Source: Leptidea sinapis
Lineage: Eukaryota > Arthropoda > Insecta > Lepidoptera > Pieridae
Assembly: GCF_905404315.1 (NCBI RefSeq)
Contig: NC_066311.1
Coordinates: 992,001 to 1,056,000, forward strand
Direction: 5' to 3'
Length of the DNA stretch: 64,000 bases
The notes beneath the pieces were generated by a model that made no database searches, was not told where the DNA came from, and worked only from the letters and a program-made list of their open reading frames with translations. Shown here piece after piece: positions 10,898-23,310 of this stretch; within the stretch, counting starts at the first letter, position 1; each line of letters starts with the position of its first letter. The position numbers and the translations under genes are program-made.

Positions 10898-12855
10898 TTA
10901 AAAGTATGTTCGTGTTTTTTTAATTGCACAGTACGCTATTGATAGTGCAGCCTTGCTTTGTCTGGCCTTTTCCCATTTTATTTGGGGTCGGCCCTTCGTA
11001 TCATGTGGCTCCAGGTGGCTCGGTCCTGGTGTCGTCTCTTTGTTTATGTGGGCTTCTTTCAGGTTCTTATTTACTATAGACATCCATGTGATTCGGGGTC
11101 TTCCTCGTCCTCGAGGTTTAGTTACTATATCTAACACTTTTCTGCTCATGTGGTTGTATGGTCGCCTCATAACGTGTCCGTACCACCGCAGACGGCTCTC
11201 CTGCAGTTTATCTGGGATAGGTCCTACTTTAAAGGTGCCTCTTATGTGTATGTTTCTGACCTGAACCAGCCTAGTTACACCACCTGCCCACCTGAGCATC
11301 TTCTCCTCTGCGCAGTGCAATTGATATTCGTGCTGCTTTTTGAGTGGCCATCATTCCGCTCCGTATGTCATAGCCGGTCGGACGGCTGCTCTGTATACTC
11401 GTCCCTTTATGCGCACGGGCATTCGGCTATCGAATAGCACCCCAGATAAAAAGAGTGCTCTCCATTTCATCTACCTGGTATTTGTGTCTATGGGTGATAT
11501 CTGTGTCTATTGACCCATCTTTACTGATGACTGACCCTAGGTACTTGAAATGGTGCACTTATTTTAGCTGGGTGTTCTGCAGACAGATGGTGTTCTTGCT
11601 GTTGATGCCACTAAGATGCAATGCATGTACTTGGTCTTCTCTCTGCTTATTCGCAGACCTGATGTTTCCAGAGCTTCTCTCCACTTTTCTAAAGTCTGCT
11701 GCAGGTTGTTCACATCTTCACTGATAATGACGACATCGTCAGCTTATAAGATGTCCCATGGTGGCGCTCGTTGCAAATTTGAAGTGAGATAGTTCATTAC
11801 AATATTAAATAACATCAAATTCATCGCTTGTTCCGGCTGGACTTCGCACTTGTGTTGATACTTGGTGGTACACATCTTTAACAATCATTATGTAATGCGC
11901 GTGACAAATGAATTCTCTCGGTACCCGGTCGAAAGCTTTTTCTAGGTCGATGAATATCATGTGTTGTTTGTTCTCTCTGTCCTTTTCCAACAGTATTCTG
12001 ACTGAATGTATGGCATTAGTTTTGGATCTACCAGCGACGTATCCGCATTGGTTTTCAGTGACGTTAGTTATTTCAAGAAGCCTTTTGTTTATGACTCTTT
12101 CCCATATTTTGAAGGAATGGGAGATAAGCTTTATAGCTCTGTAATTTGCAGAGTCTTATATCACCTTTATTTTCATAGAAAGGGATGAGAAAGCTCTTTC
12201 GCCATTCGACGGGAATTCCATCACCCAGGAACTTGTTGAAATGTTTAGTCAGGAACAGTACTCCGGTATCTGCTATTCGCTTCCAGAATTCACCAGGGAT
12301 ATCATCAGGGCCAGTGGCTTTATTATTTTCCATTCGCTTGATTGCCAGAGTTATCTCTTCAGAGCTTATACACGGGATAGGGCCTTCTGTAGAAGGGATA
12401 TCTTGTGGAGCCTCACTGGGGAATACTTCATTTAGTAGATCTGTGTAGTATTCTTTCCAGCAGTCTCTTATGTCTTCGTTTGATGTCAGTAGTTTTCCTT
12501 ATTCATTTTTGATAAATGTATCAGTATCCCTACTATTTTGGTGTTTGCGTTTTGCCAACTTAAAGATTTCTTCATCGTTTGAGGCAGTGTCAAGTTTAGA
12601 AATCATCCCTGGTGGTTGCGTTGGCTTGTGCGACGGCTCGTTTTGCAGTTTTCTTAGCAATATTATAAGCCTGGTGGTCAGCATCGTCTTTCGTCTGTTG
12701 CTATAGCTTAAAAAGTGTTTTCTTAGTTTGCAGTTTTGCTCTCACTTCTTCATTCCACCAGCTATTGTCCTTGTTATTATTGGTGGCACCTTTAGATACT
12801 CCCAAATATTCATTTACTTTCTCATTGCAGTATAACTGAAAATCTGTCCACATTC
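10898..12855 (-). pseudogene. RTE-clade retrotransposon, RT and C-terminal part (3' half)
   Basis: On the minus strand the order is: linker (SWWNEEVRAKLQTKK near 12750), RT fingers (NNKATGPDDIPGEFWK near 12300, then IPVEWRKSFLIPFYENKGD), motif A FIDLEKAFDRVP near 11940, a region with RSPAGTSDEFDV, the catalytic motif at 11738-11746, and the C-terminal domain (EEKMLRWAGGVTRL to HDTKGRPQIKW) ending at 10898. The expected YADD reads stop-ADD because the Tyr codon at 11744-11746 is TAA. Several frameshifts split it. The endonuclease half lies beyond an inserted LINE, at 13785-14368. The order of domains is that of RTE elements. Confidence 0.9.
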
Positions 12856-13770
12856 AAATTAAAATTCAAATATTTTTTTAAAATAGGATTTAAAATTACT
12901 TATTGAACGTCAAAATCTACCACCCATTCAAAAGAGACTGCCTCAGACCTGAGAAGAAGGGGCGCAAGACACTCAGCGTGCTTTTTTTTTTTAATATAAA
13001 ATATGGATTACAATGTAATATCGTACAATTAACATTTATAATTAAAGAGCCTGAGGGTGTTCGCTTTATTCCCAGTCCGTGGTGTCATTAAGAAAATCGT
13101 TTATGTTATAATAACCTTTCCCACACAAACGTTTTTAACAATTCTTTTAAATTTCGTAACACATTTGTTTTGTACATTTTCTGGGATCATATTGTAGAAG
13201 CATATACATCGCCCAACAAAAGACTTACTAACTCGACCCAACCGAGTAGTAGGCATAACAAGTTTATGTTTGTTCCTCGTGTTAACATTATGAATGTCAC
13301 AGTTTCTAGAAAATTCCTCAATGTGCTTATGAACATACAAAACATTATTAAAAATGTATTGAGAAGCAACAGTCAAAATGCTTATTTCTTTAAATTTTTC
13401 TCTTAATGATTCTTTAGGACCTAGGTTATAAATCGCGCGAATAGCCCTCTTCTGCAGCACAAAGATAGTATTAATATCGGCCGCACTGCCCCATAACAAT
13501 ATACCATAGGACATAATACTGTGAAAATAACTAAAGCATACTAATCTCGCCGTATCTATGTCAGTTAACCGTCTAATTTTCTTAACCGCATATGCTGCAG
13601 AACTAAGCCTATTCGCCAATCTTTCAATATGAGGCCCCACTGCAAATTGGAATCAAGAGTAATGCCAAGAAATATAGCAGATTCCACTGGTTTTACCACC
13701 TCTCCATTTAATAAAATATTCGCATCTACATTTTTGACATTTGGCGCGGGAATTTAATATATTTATGGTT
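12856..13770 (-). pseudogene. Family C Jockey/CR1-like LINE inserted in the RTE copy
   Basis: A 179-codon minus frame (13101-13640) carries the C-terminal RT domain: GPHIERLANRLSSAAYAVKK, 'SIMSYGILLWGSAADI', 'LQKRAIRAIYNLGP', then NTRNKHKLVMPTTRLGRVSK. A one-base deletion near 13641 separates it from the upstream block 'FLGITLDSNLQWG'. The 3' UTR lies at 12856-13100 with landmarks TACCACCCATTCAAAAGAGA and, at the end, the antisense of an ATTTGAATTT-type tail. The catalytic RT core is absent, so this is a 5'-truncated copy. It sits between the endonuclease and RT halves of the RTE element and is therefore younger than that element. Confidence 0.85.
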
Positions 13771-13784
13771 TTATGATTATTTAA

Positions 13785-14368
13785 CAATTAGTTATTGCAT
13801 CAACATTATCATCCTGCTGCTCCTGGAGGTGTTGTGCGATATCTTCACATAATCTGAGACCTTCCTCACCCTCCAACTTATGCCTCCATGTTCTTACAAT
13901 GTTCTGCTTCTTTACTTTGTGTGTTTTTGGAATTTTGAACTCTGCCACTATTATTCTATGCTGCTAGGTGAGAGGTTCCCCGGGATTGACTTCGAAGTCT
14001 TTGCATGTCTTTAGTTGTTTTCTATCAGTTAAAATGTAGTCTATCTGAGTGCATGCCCCACCACTTTTATAGGTTACAAGATGTTCTACAGGTTTTGTTA
14101 AGAAAGTATTAATAAATGCAAGGTCGTGTGCCAGTGCCATTTGAAGGATGCTCTCTCCTTCTGGGTTAATCTTACCATATCCGTAGTTGCCATGTATTCT
14201 CTGGTAAGTGGTAGTTTTCTCACCAAAGTGACCGTTCAAGTCGCCACCTATGAACTTAGACTCACAGTTTGGTATAGACTGCAGCAGATCGCTAATTTCG
14301 TCCCAGAATGATTCTAGATGATAGTGCAGCCTTATTGCTGTAAAAAATAGTGCAGCAGTTTCCATGTT
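13785..14368 (-). pseudogene. RTE-clade retrotransposon, endonuclease part (5' half)
   Basis: This is the C-terminal half of an apurinic/apyrimidinic-type endonuclease that would nick the target DNA. A 133-codon frame shows the GGDLNGHFGE block, NPEGESILQMALAHDL, and TYKSGGACTQIDYILTDRK. The usual S(D/Q)HR motif reads stop-QHR because TAG stands at 13964-13966. Past the stop the frame continues as RIIVAEFKIPKTHKVKKQN down to about 13785, where the family C LINE interrupts it. The endonuclease N-terminus (catalytic Glu region) is missing, so the element is 5' truncated at about 14370. Confidence 0.85.
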
Positions 14369-14399
14369 GTTTACTGCAAAGTAGTTAAATAAACGCGCA

Positions 14400-17300
14400 C
14401 ACCGGAACTTCCAGAAGGCTTCCTTTCAATTCTAATACTGCAGCTATTCAGTATCAGTAAAATGCTTATTTAGTGTCATTGTCGTACAGGGTTTTATAAG
14501 AAGTTCATCCCCCTGGGCAACGAATTAAATTGACTGCAAAGAAATATTAAACCAAAATGAATAATAATTATTGGAAAGGGTTGAACTGGGGTCAACTTAA
14601 ACATCCATTTTACATGTATCAAAGTCTTGTTAATATACTGAAGTAACACCAAAAATTTGAAGGCTATTATAACCCAGCGCTAAGTATCCGTCTCCAACTG
14701 TTGTACTAGCTATAAAAATAAAATGATAACTGATGAATTCCAAATAACATATTGAAATAAATTTTAATTTCGGTGATTCGTAATAAAAATTCATAAACAA
14801 CACTCCCAGATTCAAATGTAATGGGCCACACAGCAAGGCGTCTGTAATTCAATATAAATATTGATTATTGTGCGTGGCACACGTATTGTTCCAAGCTGTA
14901 TTTCAAAATTGCATGTTATTTGAGTCTAGGAGTGAATTACGCAGTTCCGTGGAGTATTTATATGGATATACCCAATTCTATTGTACTTCTTCGTAATGTA
15001 GGCATCGAAGTCTAAAACGTCTCCAAGAAGGCATCTTTTTGGCTGATACGTTATGGAGAATAAAATCCGTAGAAATGAGAGCAAAGAACATTTTGTGAAG
15101 TTTGATAGAAGTATTAAAAAACAATGTAATGAAAGAGCAATGTGGAAATGAAGATGGAGAAAAAAGACATAATTTGGTTTTGTGGAGTAGATGAATGAAC
15201 TACATTACATCATAGTCCATTAAATCAAGAAATTTAAACAAGGATGCGAATGAAATTTACACTCAAGGTCAACGTAAGTCCCGATTAGATTGTGAAGTGC
15301 TTGTAAAGTTTAAATGTGATAGTTTGAATTCCGTACTTATTTCGGACCATGTTTCTCAGGTTTGCTTGAAGGAATAATACTATCATTACAATTATTGCAA
15401 TTGCAAGAAGCTATAAAGAACACGTCAAAACTCCATTTTTAGTCTTTTAAAGTATCTTTGATGGAAAAGTGGAGGCACATTATAATGTACAACATGAGTT
15501 AAAATCGAACTGGCATAACAAAACTCTATGAAAAATACTAACTATAAAAAATTACCATACATTGGTTTACAAAAATCATAATCATAATCATCCTAAAGGA
15601 TGTCTGATGATTTATGATTGTTAGATTCTAATAGGTCTACATTAAAATGTTAAATTTAAAAGGAATGTAAATTTTTTTCCTGTCATATAACATAACTGAC
15701 ATTATTAACGTGTCAATTCTATTACAAAGTATTCATATACTTATTCTTCATATACTTATAATTAACATTGAATAATGTTTTATAGAATACTAACCTATGT
15801 TTATATTAGATTATGATTATTTAAAAAGTAGAAGTTACCTTATATTTTTACGCCTTATCCATATAAATAAAATGGTATATCCACACTAATATATCGTTAC
15901 AGAAGTAAACTACTACTTATCTGTCAGCCAACGGCTCCCGTTCTACCGGGACCGAATGAAAATTGACCGTTTGCACAACAAATCGCTCCATTTCGTTCAA
16001 ACTATCATTTTGTATATCAATCTTTCTGCTAAGGCATGTTTTAGTTGTAACGTTGAAATGAACACAGTTTTGTTGTCAGAGCTTAAGAGAAAACATTCTT
16101 CTTACTATGTTATCAATTCGTATATTATAATAATATGATATACATTCTAACGTTTGTAAATAGGATTGTTTTGATATCCTGTGTAGTGACATGTTAAATT
16201 TTGTTATGTATTGAATTTATGGATTGATGCCACATTGGAACTGTTAATTAGGTAATTAGCATCGTCATAAAAACAAATGAACAATTACTTGTAACAGTAC
16301 TTATTATGTCAGACTAAGTATGTCCATTTATAACTCAAAAACAGCTGCATCGATCATGATGAAGATTGATCTGATTGCACTAATAATTGGCTTATAAATA
16401 GCACATTTTATATTTAGGTAATCATAAGAAAATCAATCTGAATTCATACTTTTGGATTTCTTTTTCCTCAAGTTATTTCAAAGCCAGCATCATGATGTCA
16501 TATCAAGGGCGAATCTGAAAGCCTGGCCGGTGAAAAATCTTGATGGAACAAAAACCTTTTACGTTTTTTAATTTGATTTCTATTTTTTTCTATATATAAA
16601 TAGTAAGTAACAGAAGCTCCACATTCGAGATATTCAATCATAACCACCCCTTTTTTGTCCCAACTCGCCGTAGACATGAAGGTATCTATCAGGTCATAGA
16701 CTGAAATTTTGTTTGTGGAGCCACTTTCAATCCATAATTATAAATCAAGGTAAGATATTATGATCAGGATATTACAGGGAACAGTTCCAAATAAGCTTGT
16801 AAAATCATTAGTCTTTTTTGTAAAATGCTATGCACAATTTTTTCAACTTTTTTAACCACCATTGCCGAGTAACCCGAGCGAGAATCATATTTGGAGGTTG
16901 TCTTTTCACGTTTAAATTCGGCGCATCAAGGTGTAACTGTAGAATTCGATTTAGTATTTGCACCTTAGATGTCCTGTAAATATTAAATTAGTATTTTCCG
17001 TACTGAAATTTCTCAAGCACAGATACTTAATAACCGAATGAAATTAATTTCATGCTTAAAAAAACTGAAAACATGAATTCCGTTTCTGTAAACAAACAAT
17101 TCTTTATTTTTTTTTAATACAATTAATATTTTAGCTTTAAAAGAAAATATTATTTTTTTTGGTTCCGAAGAGCTTGAACTACATTCTCATTATTTATTGA
17201 ATGCGAGGGGCAATATAAATATTGTAAATCCGTTATTAGATGTAAGTCCTACAAAATAGTATTATTATAACCTAATTTAAGTTCTGTGGATTTTGTGATG

Positions 17301-19036
17301 TTTTAAATAAATAAATAGTATACAAAATACATTTACTGTCACATTTATACAACAACCAATCTGAAAATACATCATTCCATTGATGAATTGAAAAAGGATC
17401 ACCAAACATCGTTATTTCTTTGTTGTTAGAAAAAACATCCATGCACCCACAATTAAGAATTAAAATAAACGAAATGTTTTAAATTAAAATTTATTTATTA
17501 TCTAGAAAGTAGCCCTCAATCTCATCGCACGCAATATAACAGCGTTACCTCGCCCACTTCTCCCCATTTTATTGTTGGTCTTTTTGGTATGGCTTCCACT
17601 ACCTAAAGTGAATTTTTGTTGTGTCATATAGAAAAATCACACCATCCGTAATTGATTATTTCAGTTTTGGAAATAGAAAAAGTCAGAGCACGCCACAATA
17701 CATAATACAGCGCTTGTTCAATACATTTACTTTTTTTTACTAAATTATAATATTTAAAACTTTCATGAGTGAGTGTGCATACACACACAACTTAAAATAT
17801 GTTCGCACAAAGGCCACATTAAACTTGCAATTTCTTTCAAATAAATAACCCCCTACCGTATACATTCCAGACACGACTTTAATAATTTAATGCTTTTGTC
17901 AAAGGATAATATTATTACAACATCAAGCTTTTCACTATCTAAACGAGTCCATGTCACAAAGCCTTACTTAAACCCATTTCATCAGGATAAAAGATCCCAT
18001 TTTACATCTTATAGAGATGCAAATGTCAGCCATTGCTCACTAAATCGATTTGGTTCGGTCATCCATTCGTTCATTCGTTCATCAATCATGGATGTAATAG
18101 ATCTAGTGGTTACCAACGTAACCCATTTCACTTTATTTATTCGACTTTAAAAGTACTTTATCCTTATATTTAGAGACTCTTTAGTAAAAGGCAACCTTGC
18201 AAATAAAATTGGCATAAAGTTATAACTGACAATAAACCAAGAATAAACACACCCAAACACATACACATAGAAAACATAATATTATGCGTAGATTTTTTTT
18301 TCCTTTCTCGCTTTACTATATTTGTTTTATCTCGAGTAGATTATTTATGAATTCATGATAATTTTTTAGTGTTTTGCCTATATAATATAAAATCACTGTT
18401 GGCCAATGATCTGTACTTTATCACCTAGACAATAAAAATTAAAATAAAATATGCAAAATGTTAACAATTAGACATATTGCTTATGAATGGATTATTCGGA
18501 CGTATAACGTTTCTAATGTTTATTTTCAAGGCAAAACTTCAGGATAATCATTTTATTGACAGTGTTGTCAGCGATACAGTCAACATATTGCATGTTCTTG
18601 TGTCCTTCTCAGGTATAACTTTGTACCTAGTTTATTTGTTAAGGCTGATTAATATCAATCATCATTAGGTTTGTGATGGAGAAAATTGTAACAATAAAAG
18701 AATTTCAATAATATAACAAAATAAAAGATGTAATATAAAATAATTTCATAATATCGGAATTAGGTACTATAGAAATATTACGACAAATGAGATATTTTTA
18801 AATACAATAAACATAATTTAATTATAACTAAATGCAGTATCTTATAAGCCACAATAGAAAGACAGTTGAAATTTTGACAATTTAATTGCTGGCAAACATC
18901 CAAAGTCCATAGGACCTGAAAGACCTAAAGTATCTTAAAAGTTCATAGTTGAATATTTTGTAATACTTGAAGAATTCTGTTGTTTATATTCAAATAATAG
19001 TTCAATAAAGTTTCGAATATTTTCATAAATCAATTC
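14400..19036. other. Long interval with no recognisable feature
   Basis: In 4.6 kb I find no open frame with codon-like conservation, no RNA gene and no copy of the repeats seen elsewhere. Base composition is AT-rich throughout. A small hairpin near 15574 is listed separately. At 18060-18084 'cattcgttcattcgttcat' is a short tandem run. A host gene with small exons cannot be excluded by eye. Confidence 0.5.
15574..15620. other. Short hairpin with ATC-rich arms
   Basis: AATCATAATCATAATCATC pairs with the reverse complement GATGATTTATGATTG with small bulges across 'ctaaaggatgtct'. The arms are low-complexity ATC repeats, so this may be chance. Confidence 0.35.
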
Positions 19037-19170
19037 GACGTGACGAGCGGAGTTGTAGTGCCACTAAGAATTTTTAGGTTTTGCAATAATCCTGAGCGGC
19101 ACTGTATTATAATGGGCAGGGCGTATTTATTACCATCAGCTGAACGTCCTGCTCAAGTTGTCCTTTTTAA
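19037..19170 (+). repeat. Dispersed repeat family A, copy 2 (3' part)
   Basis: Only the last 130 bp of the family are present: GTGACGAGCGGAGTTGTAGT, 'cctgagcggcactgtattataatgg' (one split landmark) and CATCAGCTGAACGTCCTGC, then 'tcctttttaaaaaaaa'. This is a 5' truncation typical of retroposed copies. Confidence 0.8.
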
Positions 19171-19632
19171 AAAAAATCGTACAGAAAATCAAGAGGCATT
19201 CTCATCTGAAACAATTTATCGAAGTAAACATGTCCTTTGATTTACCCAAAACTACAGATATAATAATGGTACCAAATCAAACAACTAAATTATTCCTCTT
19301 TACCTTAACGAGACTACCATAGAGTAACAAAATTTATATATTAATAAAAACAAATATAAGTCACCATTGAAAAAAAATTGGCAGTTGTAGAGACAGCCGA
19401 TAGAAGTGAAAACTTACAACTTTAAGTCTTAAAATTTGAGATGTCATAATTTTTAAAAACATAAACATAAATTATAAATTTCAATTTATTTTTATTTATT
19501 TAATAAAAAAGAAATGCAACAATGCACAGTATATACACATTGAACTTTTCACTAAATCCATTTAATTTCACTTATAAGATATACACAGCACTAATGTTGC
19601 ACAATACGCCAGCTGTATAGCTACAGATTTAA
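19171..19632. other. AT-rich interval, no gene seen
   Basis: Nothing supported. A/T-rich runs near 19490 may be an old LINE tail. Confidence 0.45.
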
Positions 19633-19800
19633 GCATTTTGGTGACGCAAACTCATGAGATTTTACCCATCCGAAAAGTGCCTAAGTATAGACATAATATA
19701 TTTATATTTAATTATTTATTGCGTGCACCAGTCATCAGCATGTCGGTGACGCGAATCTATAAGATTTCCTCCTACCAAAAAGTACAAAAGGCGGCTTTAG
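19633..19800 (+). repeat. Two degenerate direct repeat units about 103 bp apart
   Basis: 'gcattttggtgacgcaaact' with 'gagattttacccatccgaaa' and 'agtgcctaa' (from 19633) matches 'gcatgtcggtgacgcgaatc' with 'aagatttcctcctaccaaaa' and 'agtacaaaa' (from 19739). The spacing suggests a tandem unit of about 103 bp. Non-coding; origin unknown. Confidence 0.55.
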
Positions 19801-20237
19801 AAGTTTTCAGTTCAAAATACTATTTACAAAATCCATCCTTAATATATTTTCACTGGTTATATTAAAGATGGTCTTATCTGATCCCTAATATTATGACAAC
19901 TTATGTACAAATTTTGTAATTGTTAACGTCATAAATTTTTATTTATATATTTGCTTTTTATTGCTTATTATAATTATCGATACTCTATGATGTAGTAACA
20001 CTAACTGAAAATTGTTCTTAATACTAAGTATCTTATATATTTTATGGTGTGTGGGATTTATGCATGTACTTAACTCAATATTTCTTATGTTTTTAATAAT
20101 TATTAATTTAAGTTTACTTTTATGTTTTACTTATGTGAGGCATTGAGTATTTTTTTCACATAACTTTACATAATATGTCATAATTGAACTGATTCGTAAA
20201 AAGACGAATCTGTAAATTATGATTAAGAACATGTTTC

Positions 20238-20364
20238 ATGGAACTTCTTCTCATTAATACGCAACGTTTTCCGAAGTGGTGGCAAATGTTAAAAGAAACA
20301 GAAAACTTTTGACTTTCATAAATGTCATTTCCTTGACCTACATGAAGTGATTTTCATTTGATAC
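20238..20364 (+). repeat. Dispersed repeat family E, copy in sense orientation
   Basis: 'ttttccgaagtggtggcaaa', 'aaatgtcatttccttgacct' and 'acatgaagtgattttcattt' (the 3' end) are the reverse complement of the landmarks seen at 24198, 26584 and 51583. The family looks like a LINE or SINE 3' end with a TGATTTTGATTTGA-type terminus. Upstream sequence is not recognisable. Confidence 0.65.
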
Positions 20365-21227
20365 GTTATATAAACAAAAAATAAATGAAAACAGAACACT
20401 GTACACAGTATTTTAACTCACAATTATTATTGTCCACTTTATTTAATAACGATATGTATTTGTTTCATGTTAAGATCTGAAGCACTACAATATATAAGAG
20501 GACCATAAAAATAAAACAGCACATTATCACCGCTCTCACGTGAAATTCGATTCCGTATAAAATAACTTGATATCTCTATTAAAATCTTAATTCGAATGAA
20601 CAACTAGAATGTCCAGGTGACAATTTATCGTGCTAATACTTTCCAAATCGAATTATAACAACTTGAGCTTATCTCGGATGAACTTGAGATGTATTTTATT
20701 AGAAATTTATTTAAACTAGCGAGCAACAGGTTGAATAGCTCTATAGCGGGAGGTATTGAAACACAGCTGACGAATTTCAGCTTAGATCCGCGTGCCACAT
20801 TTATTTATTTAAATAGTTAAATAGTTACACCATCAACACATTATACAATTAAAAATTTATCAAATACACAAGGGATAGTACAATACGACATGCCTTTACA
20901 GCTGGTGTAAACAGCATTTACAATAGTCCGAAAAGAATAACAAAGTTGAACAATTAAACATAAACATTGATTGGCATACTGTAATATTTTCTAAGTATAA
21001 TGACTGAACAATTATATCTTATAATAGATAAAAAAAAAACTAAAAAACACGCTAAAGAGTAAAAAATTCTCTTTGGTAATCGAAAATATCATAATATTAG
21101 ATAAATCGGTTAAAGATGAAATTTAAAATTAACATCAATTCCTGCCTTATCGACGATAGATGAAAATTACTTAAATTAACAAAAATCTTATTGTTCAAAT
21201 TGAAAAATGGAAAAAAATATCAAATTA
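20365..21227. other. AT-rich interval, no gene seen
   Basis: No supported coding or RNA feature. The stretch near 20790-20930 has ATTTATTTA runs that may be a LINE tail. Confidence 0.45.
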
Positions 21228-21372
21228 GTGTATTGTCATCGGTCCTCGATAAATCTATGAAGTTTGAACGAAATCTGGTCGTTTAAAGTTGGTGAAAATC
21301 CCGCCCAAATGAATCCATTACAAATAAATAATACATACAGGTGAAGCTACGAGTAATAAAAAGCGTGTAAAA
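21228..21372 (+). repeat. Dispersed repeat, pair with 4590-4712
   Basis: Contains 'tattgtcatcggtcctcgat', 'atgaagtttgaacgaaatct', 'gtcgtttaaag', AATACATACAGGTGAAGC and AAAAAGCGTGTAAAAAATGG, in the same order as the copy at 4590. The two copies are degenerate but collinear. Confidence 0.6.
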
Positions 21373-21589
21373 AATGGATAAACGAAATTTTTTTTTCGCT
21401 ACCTACCGGATATGACGTCATAATGCGAAATACCACCTTCATAGTATTGATGTCTGGCATTCCACAACCGCACTTTTCTTCAGAAGCTTTTTATTACGCA
21501 CACTTTTTGGAATCATCTGCTGGAATTCGCATTCGCATATAAGGAAAACAGTAATATCCTTGTAAGCGAATTTTCTAGAAACGGAGATA

Positions 21590-21960
21590 ATCGTAATGTT
21601 GACACAAAGAACAAACATAAACTTGTTATGCCTACTACTCGGTTAATTCGAGTGAGTAGGACTTTTGTGGGGCGATATATGTGTTTTTTGAACATGACCC
21701 CAGAAAATGTTCAAAACAAATGCATTACAATATCTAAAAGAATTGTTAAAAGATGTTTATGTTGTAAATGTTACTATAGCATTATTGACTTTCTTGACGA
21801 GGACTCAGGCTATTTAAATTATAAATTAGGTTGTAACGAAATTTTACAAAAAAAAGAAGAAGCCCGCTGTTGCACTAGTTCTTCTTGGGTTTGACGTTAA
21901 AAAAAATCGAATGAGTTATTACGTCCAACAAGATATTTTACATCCTACTTTTAATGTTGT
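21590..21960 (+). pseudogene. Family C LINE, RT C-terminal end (sense copy)
   Basis: An 88-codon plus frame (21628-21894) gives MPTTRLIRVSRTFVGRYMCF, MTPENVQNKC and KRIVKRCLCC. Upstream NKHKLV is readable before the ATG. These match the family C copy at 12856-13770. The rest of the RT is missing on the 5' side. It is followed at once by a family C piece in the opposite orientation. Confidence 0.75.
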
Positions 21961-21969
21961 AAAAGCGTG

Positions 21970-22018
21970 TGTCATCGTTCAGTAAAAGACCTATTAACTC
22001 GACTTAACCGAGTAGTAG
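21970..22018 (-). pseudogene. Family C LINE, 49-bp inverted fragment
   Basis: 'gttcagtaaaagacctatta' and 'actcgacttaaccgagtagt' are the antisense of the segment that encodes the TTRLGRVSKSF block, the same block found in sense at 21628-21665. The result is a local inversion or an inverted duplication between two sense-strand pieces. Confidence 0.6.
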
Positions 22019-22570
22019 TAGTTGGTCTTTGATGATGTAAACAATGCTTTGTGCAAAATTGTTCATTGGTTCAATGCTAATAATTTGCTTTTGAATAGTA
22101 AGAAAACTAAATGTATTAAATTCCTAACTTCAAATGTCAGTAAGGTGAATTCAAACGTACTTGTGAATGTACGTATTTGGAACTTGTACGCCTACGTTTT
22201 TTTGGGTATTACTTTAGACGCGAAACTTTAATGGCGCCCACATATAGCTGGTTTGGCGAATAGACTTAGTTTCAGCATTTGCCGTAAGGAAAATGAAACT
22301 AATGTTCAAACTGAAATGTAACTGATATTCAAACGGTTTTATGTGCTCCAGAAAAGAGCTGTTCGAGCAATCAAAAAGATGTTTGAAAACCTAATATTTG
22401 TGCATAAAAATAAAGACCGTTTTAAAAAAACAGTGACATTTATAACTGTAACACTAGAAATAAACATTACCTTGCTCTGATTCACACAAGGCTAACGAAA
22501 ATAGACAAATCATTCAGGTGACAATGTGTCCGTTTTATAATAAAATCGCTGAAGAAATTTGCAATCTACA
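22019..22570 (+). pseudogene. Family C LINE, RT thumb region (sense copy)
   Basis: The 69-codon frame 22022-22231 shows DDVNNALCKIVHWFNANNLL, 'LNSKKTKCIKF' and FLGITLDAKL. A stop follows, and then degraded blocks PHIAGLANRLS, LQKRAVRAIKK and 'FVHKNKDRFKK' up to about 22570. In the intact family this region lies upstream of the piece at 21590, so the order of parts here is scrambled. Internal deletions remove most of the stretch between LANRLS and LQKRAV. Confidence 0.75.
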
Positions 22571-22879
22571 ATTAAATAAGTTTAAAATAATTGATAAACA
22601 GAAACTTTAAAAAAAATTAAAGATTGTATAACAGATAAAAGTGCATGGGATTAAAGCAATGTAAATAATTTTAAAGTCCGCGTATTTTAATTTATAAGCA
22701 GTATGTATTATTCTATTATTTGTATATTTTCTTGTGACTTCAAAAAGTGATGCAATATCCTGTTTTGAGAAATTAACTATTTGAATTTGAAGAAGCACCA
22801 GAGGTTTAATTTTGTTCCTCCTGTCATTATTATGCTTTTCGCTATTTCTAGCAAATCTGTTTATGTTCTCATTACGATA
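22571..22879. other. AT-rich interval, no gene seen
   Basis: Nothing supported. It may include the decayed 3' UTR of the preceding LINE. Confidence 0.4.
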
Positions 22880-23310
22880 GAAACCTTGCGCCCTCATTAT
22901 TTCACTCCAGGTCTTTCCGATGTCTTTCGCTTCGCCAATGGTAGTCTACCGCCAGGTTTGTTTTGGACGACCGCGCCCGCGTTGCTTTGAGGGTTCCAGT
23001 CTAGAGCTTACCTCCTTATATTGTTGGAATCCCTTCGGAGTGTGGCCTATCCAGCTTCATTTGCGGCGTTTTATTTGTTGGTCGATTGGGACTTTATGAC
23101 AGCTTTGTGAAAGATGATCGTTGGAATTTTTTCCAGCAAGTGAATACCGCGGCTATTGCGAAGGCATCGGTTAACGTAAGCCTAAAGTTGATAAGAGATT
23201 GACTTTGTGACATTCCACGTCTCACATAGATACAGCAATACAGTCTTTACGTTGGACCGGAATATCTTGAGCTTAACTCTCCATTTCAGTTTCCGTGATT
23301 GCGTTACAGA
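22880..23310 (-). pseudogene. Non-LTR retrotransposon RT C-terminal domain
   Basis: The minus strand reads LKIFRSNVKTVLLYLCETWN, 'YVNRCLRN', LEKIP, then ALDWNPQSN and 'KTSERPGVK', spread over frames with several stops. These are the thumb and tail blocks of a LINE RT in which 'LNxxCLRRIL' and ALDWNPQG are diagnostic. The catalytic core is absent. It is G+C-richer than its flanks, as expected for younger inserted DNA. Confidence 0.75.

Noticed and set aside
11150..12706. Series of plus-strand ORFs of 60-95 codons
   Set aside because: All lie opposite the antisense RTE copy, whose protein is recognisable on the minus strand.
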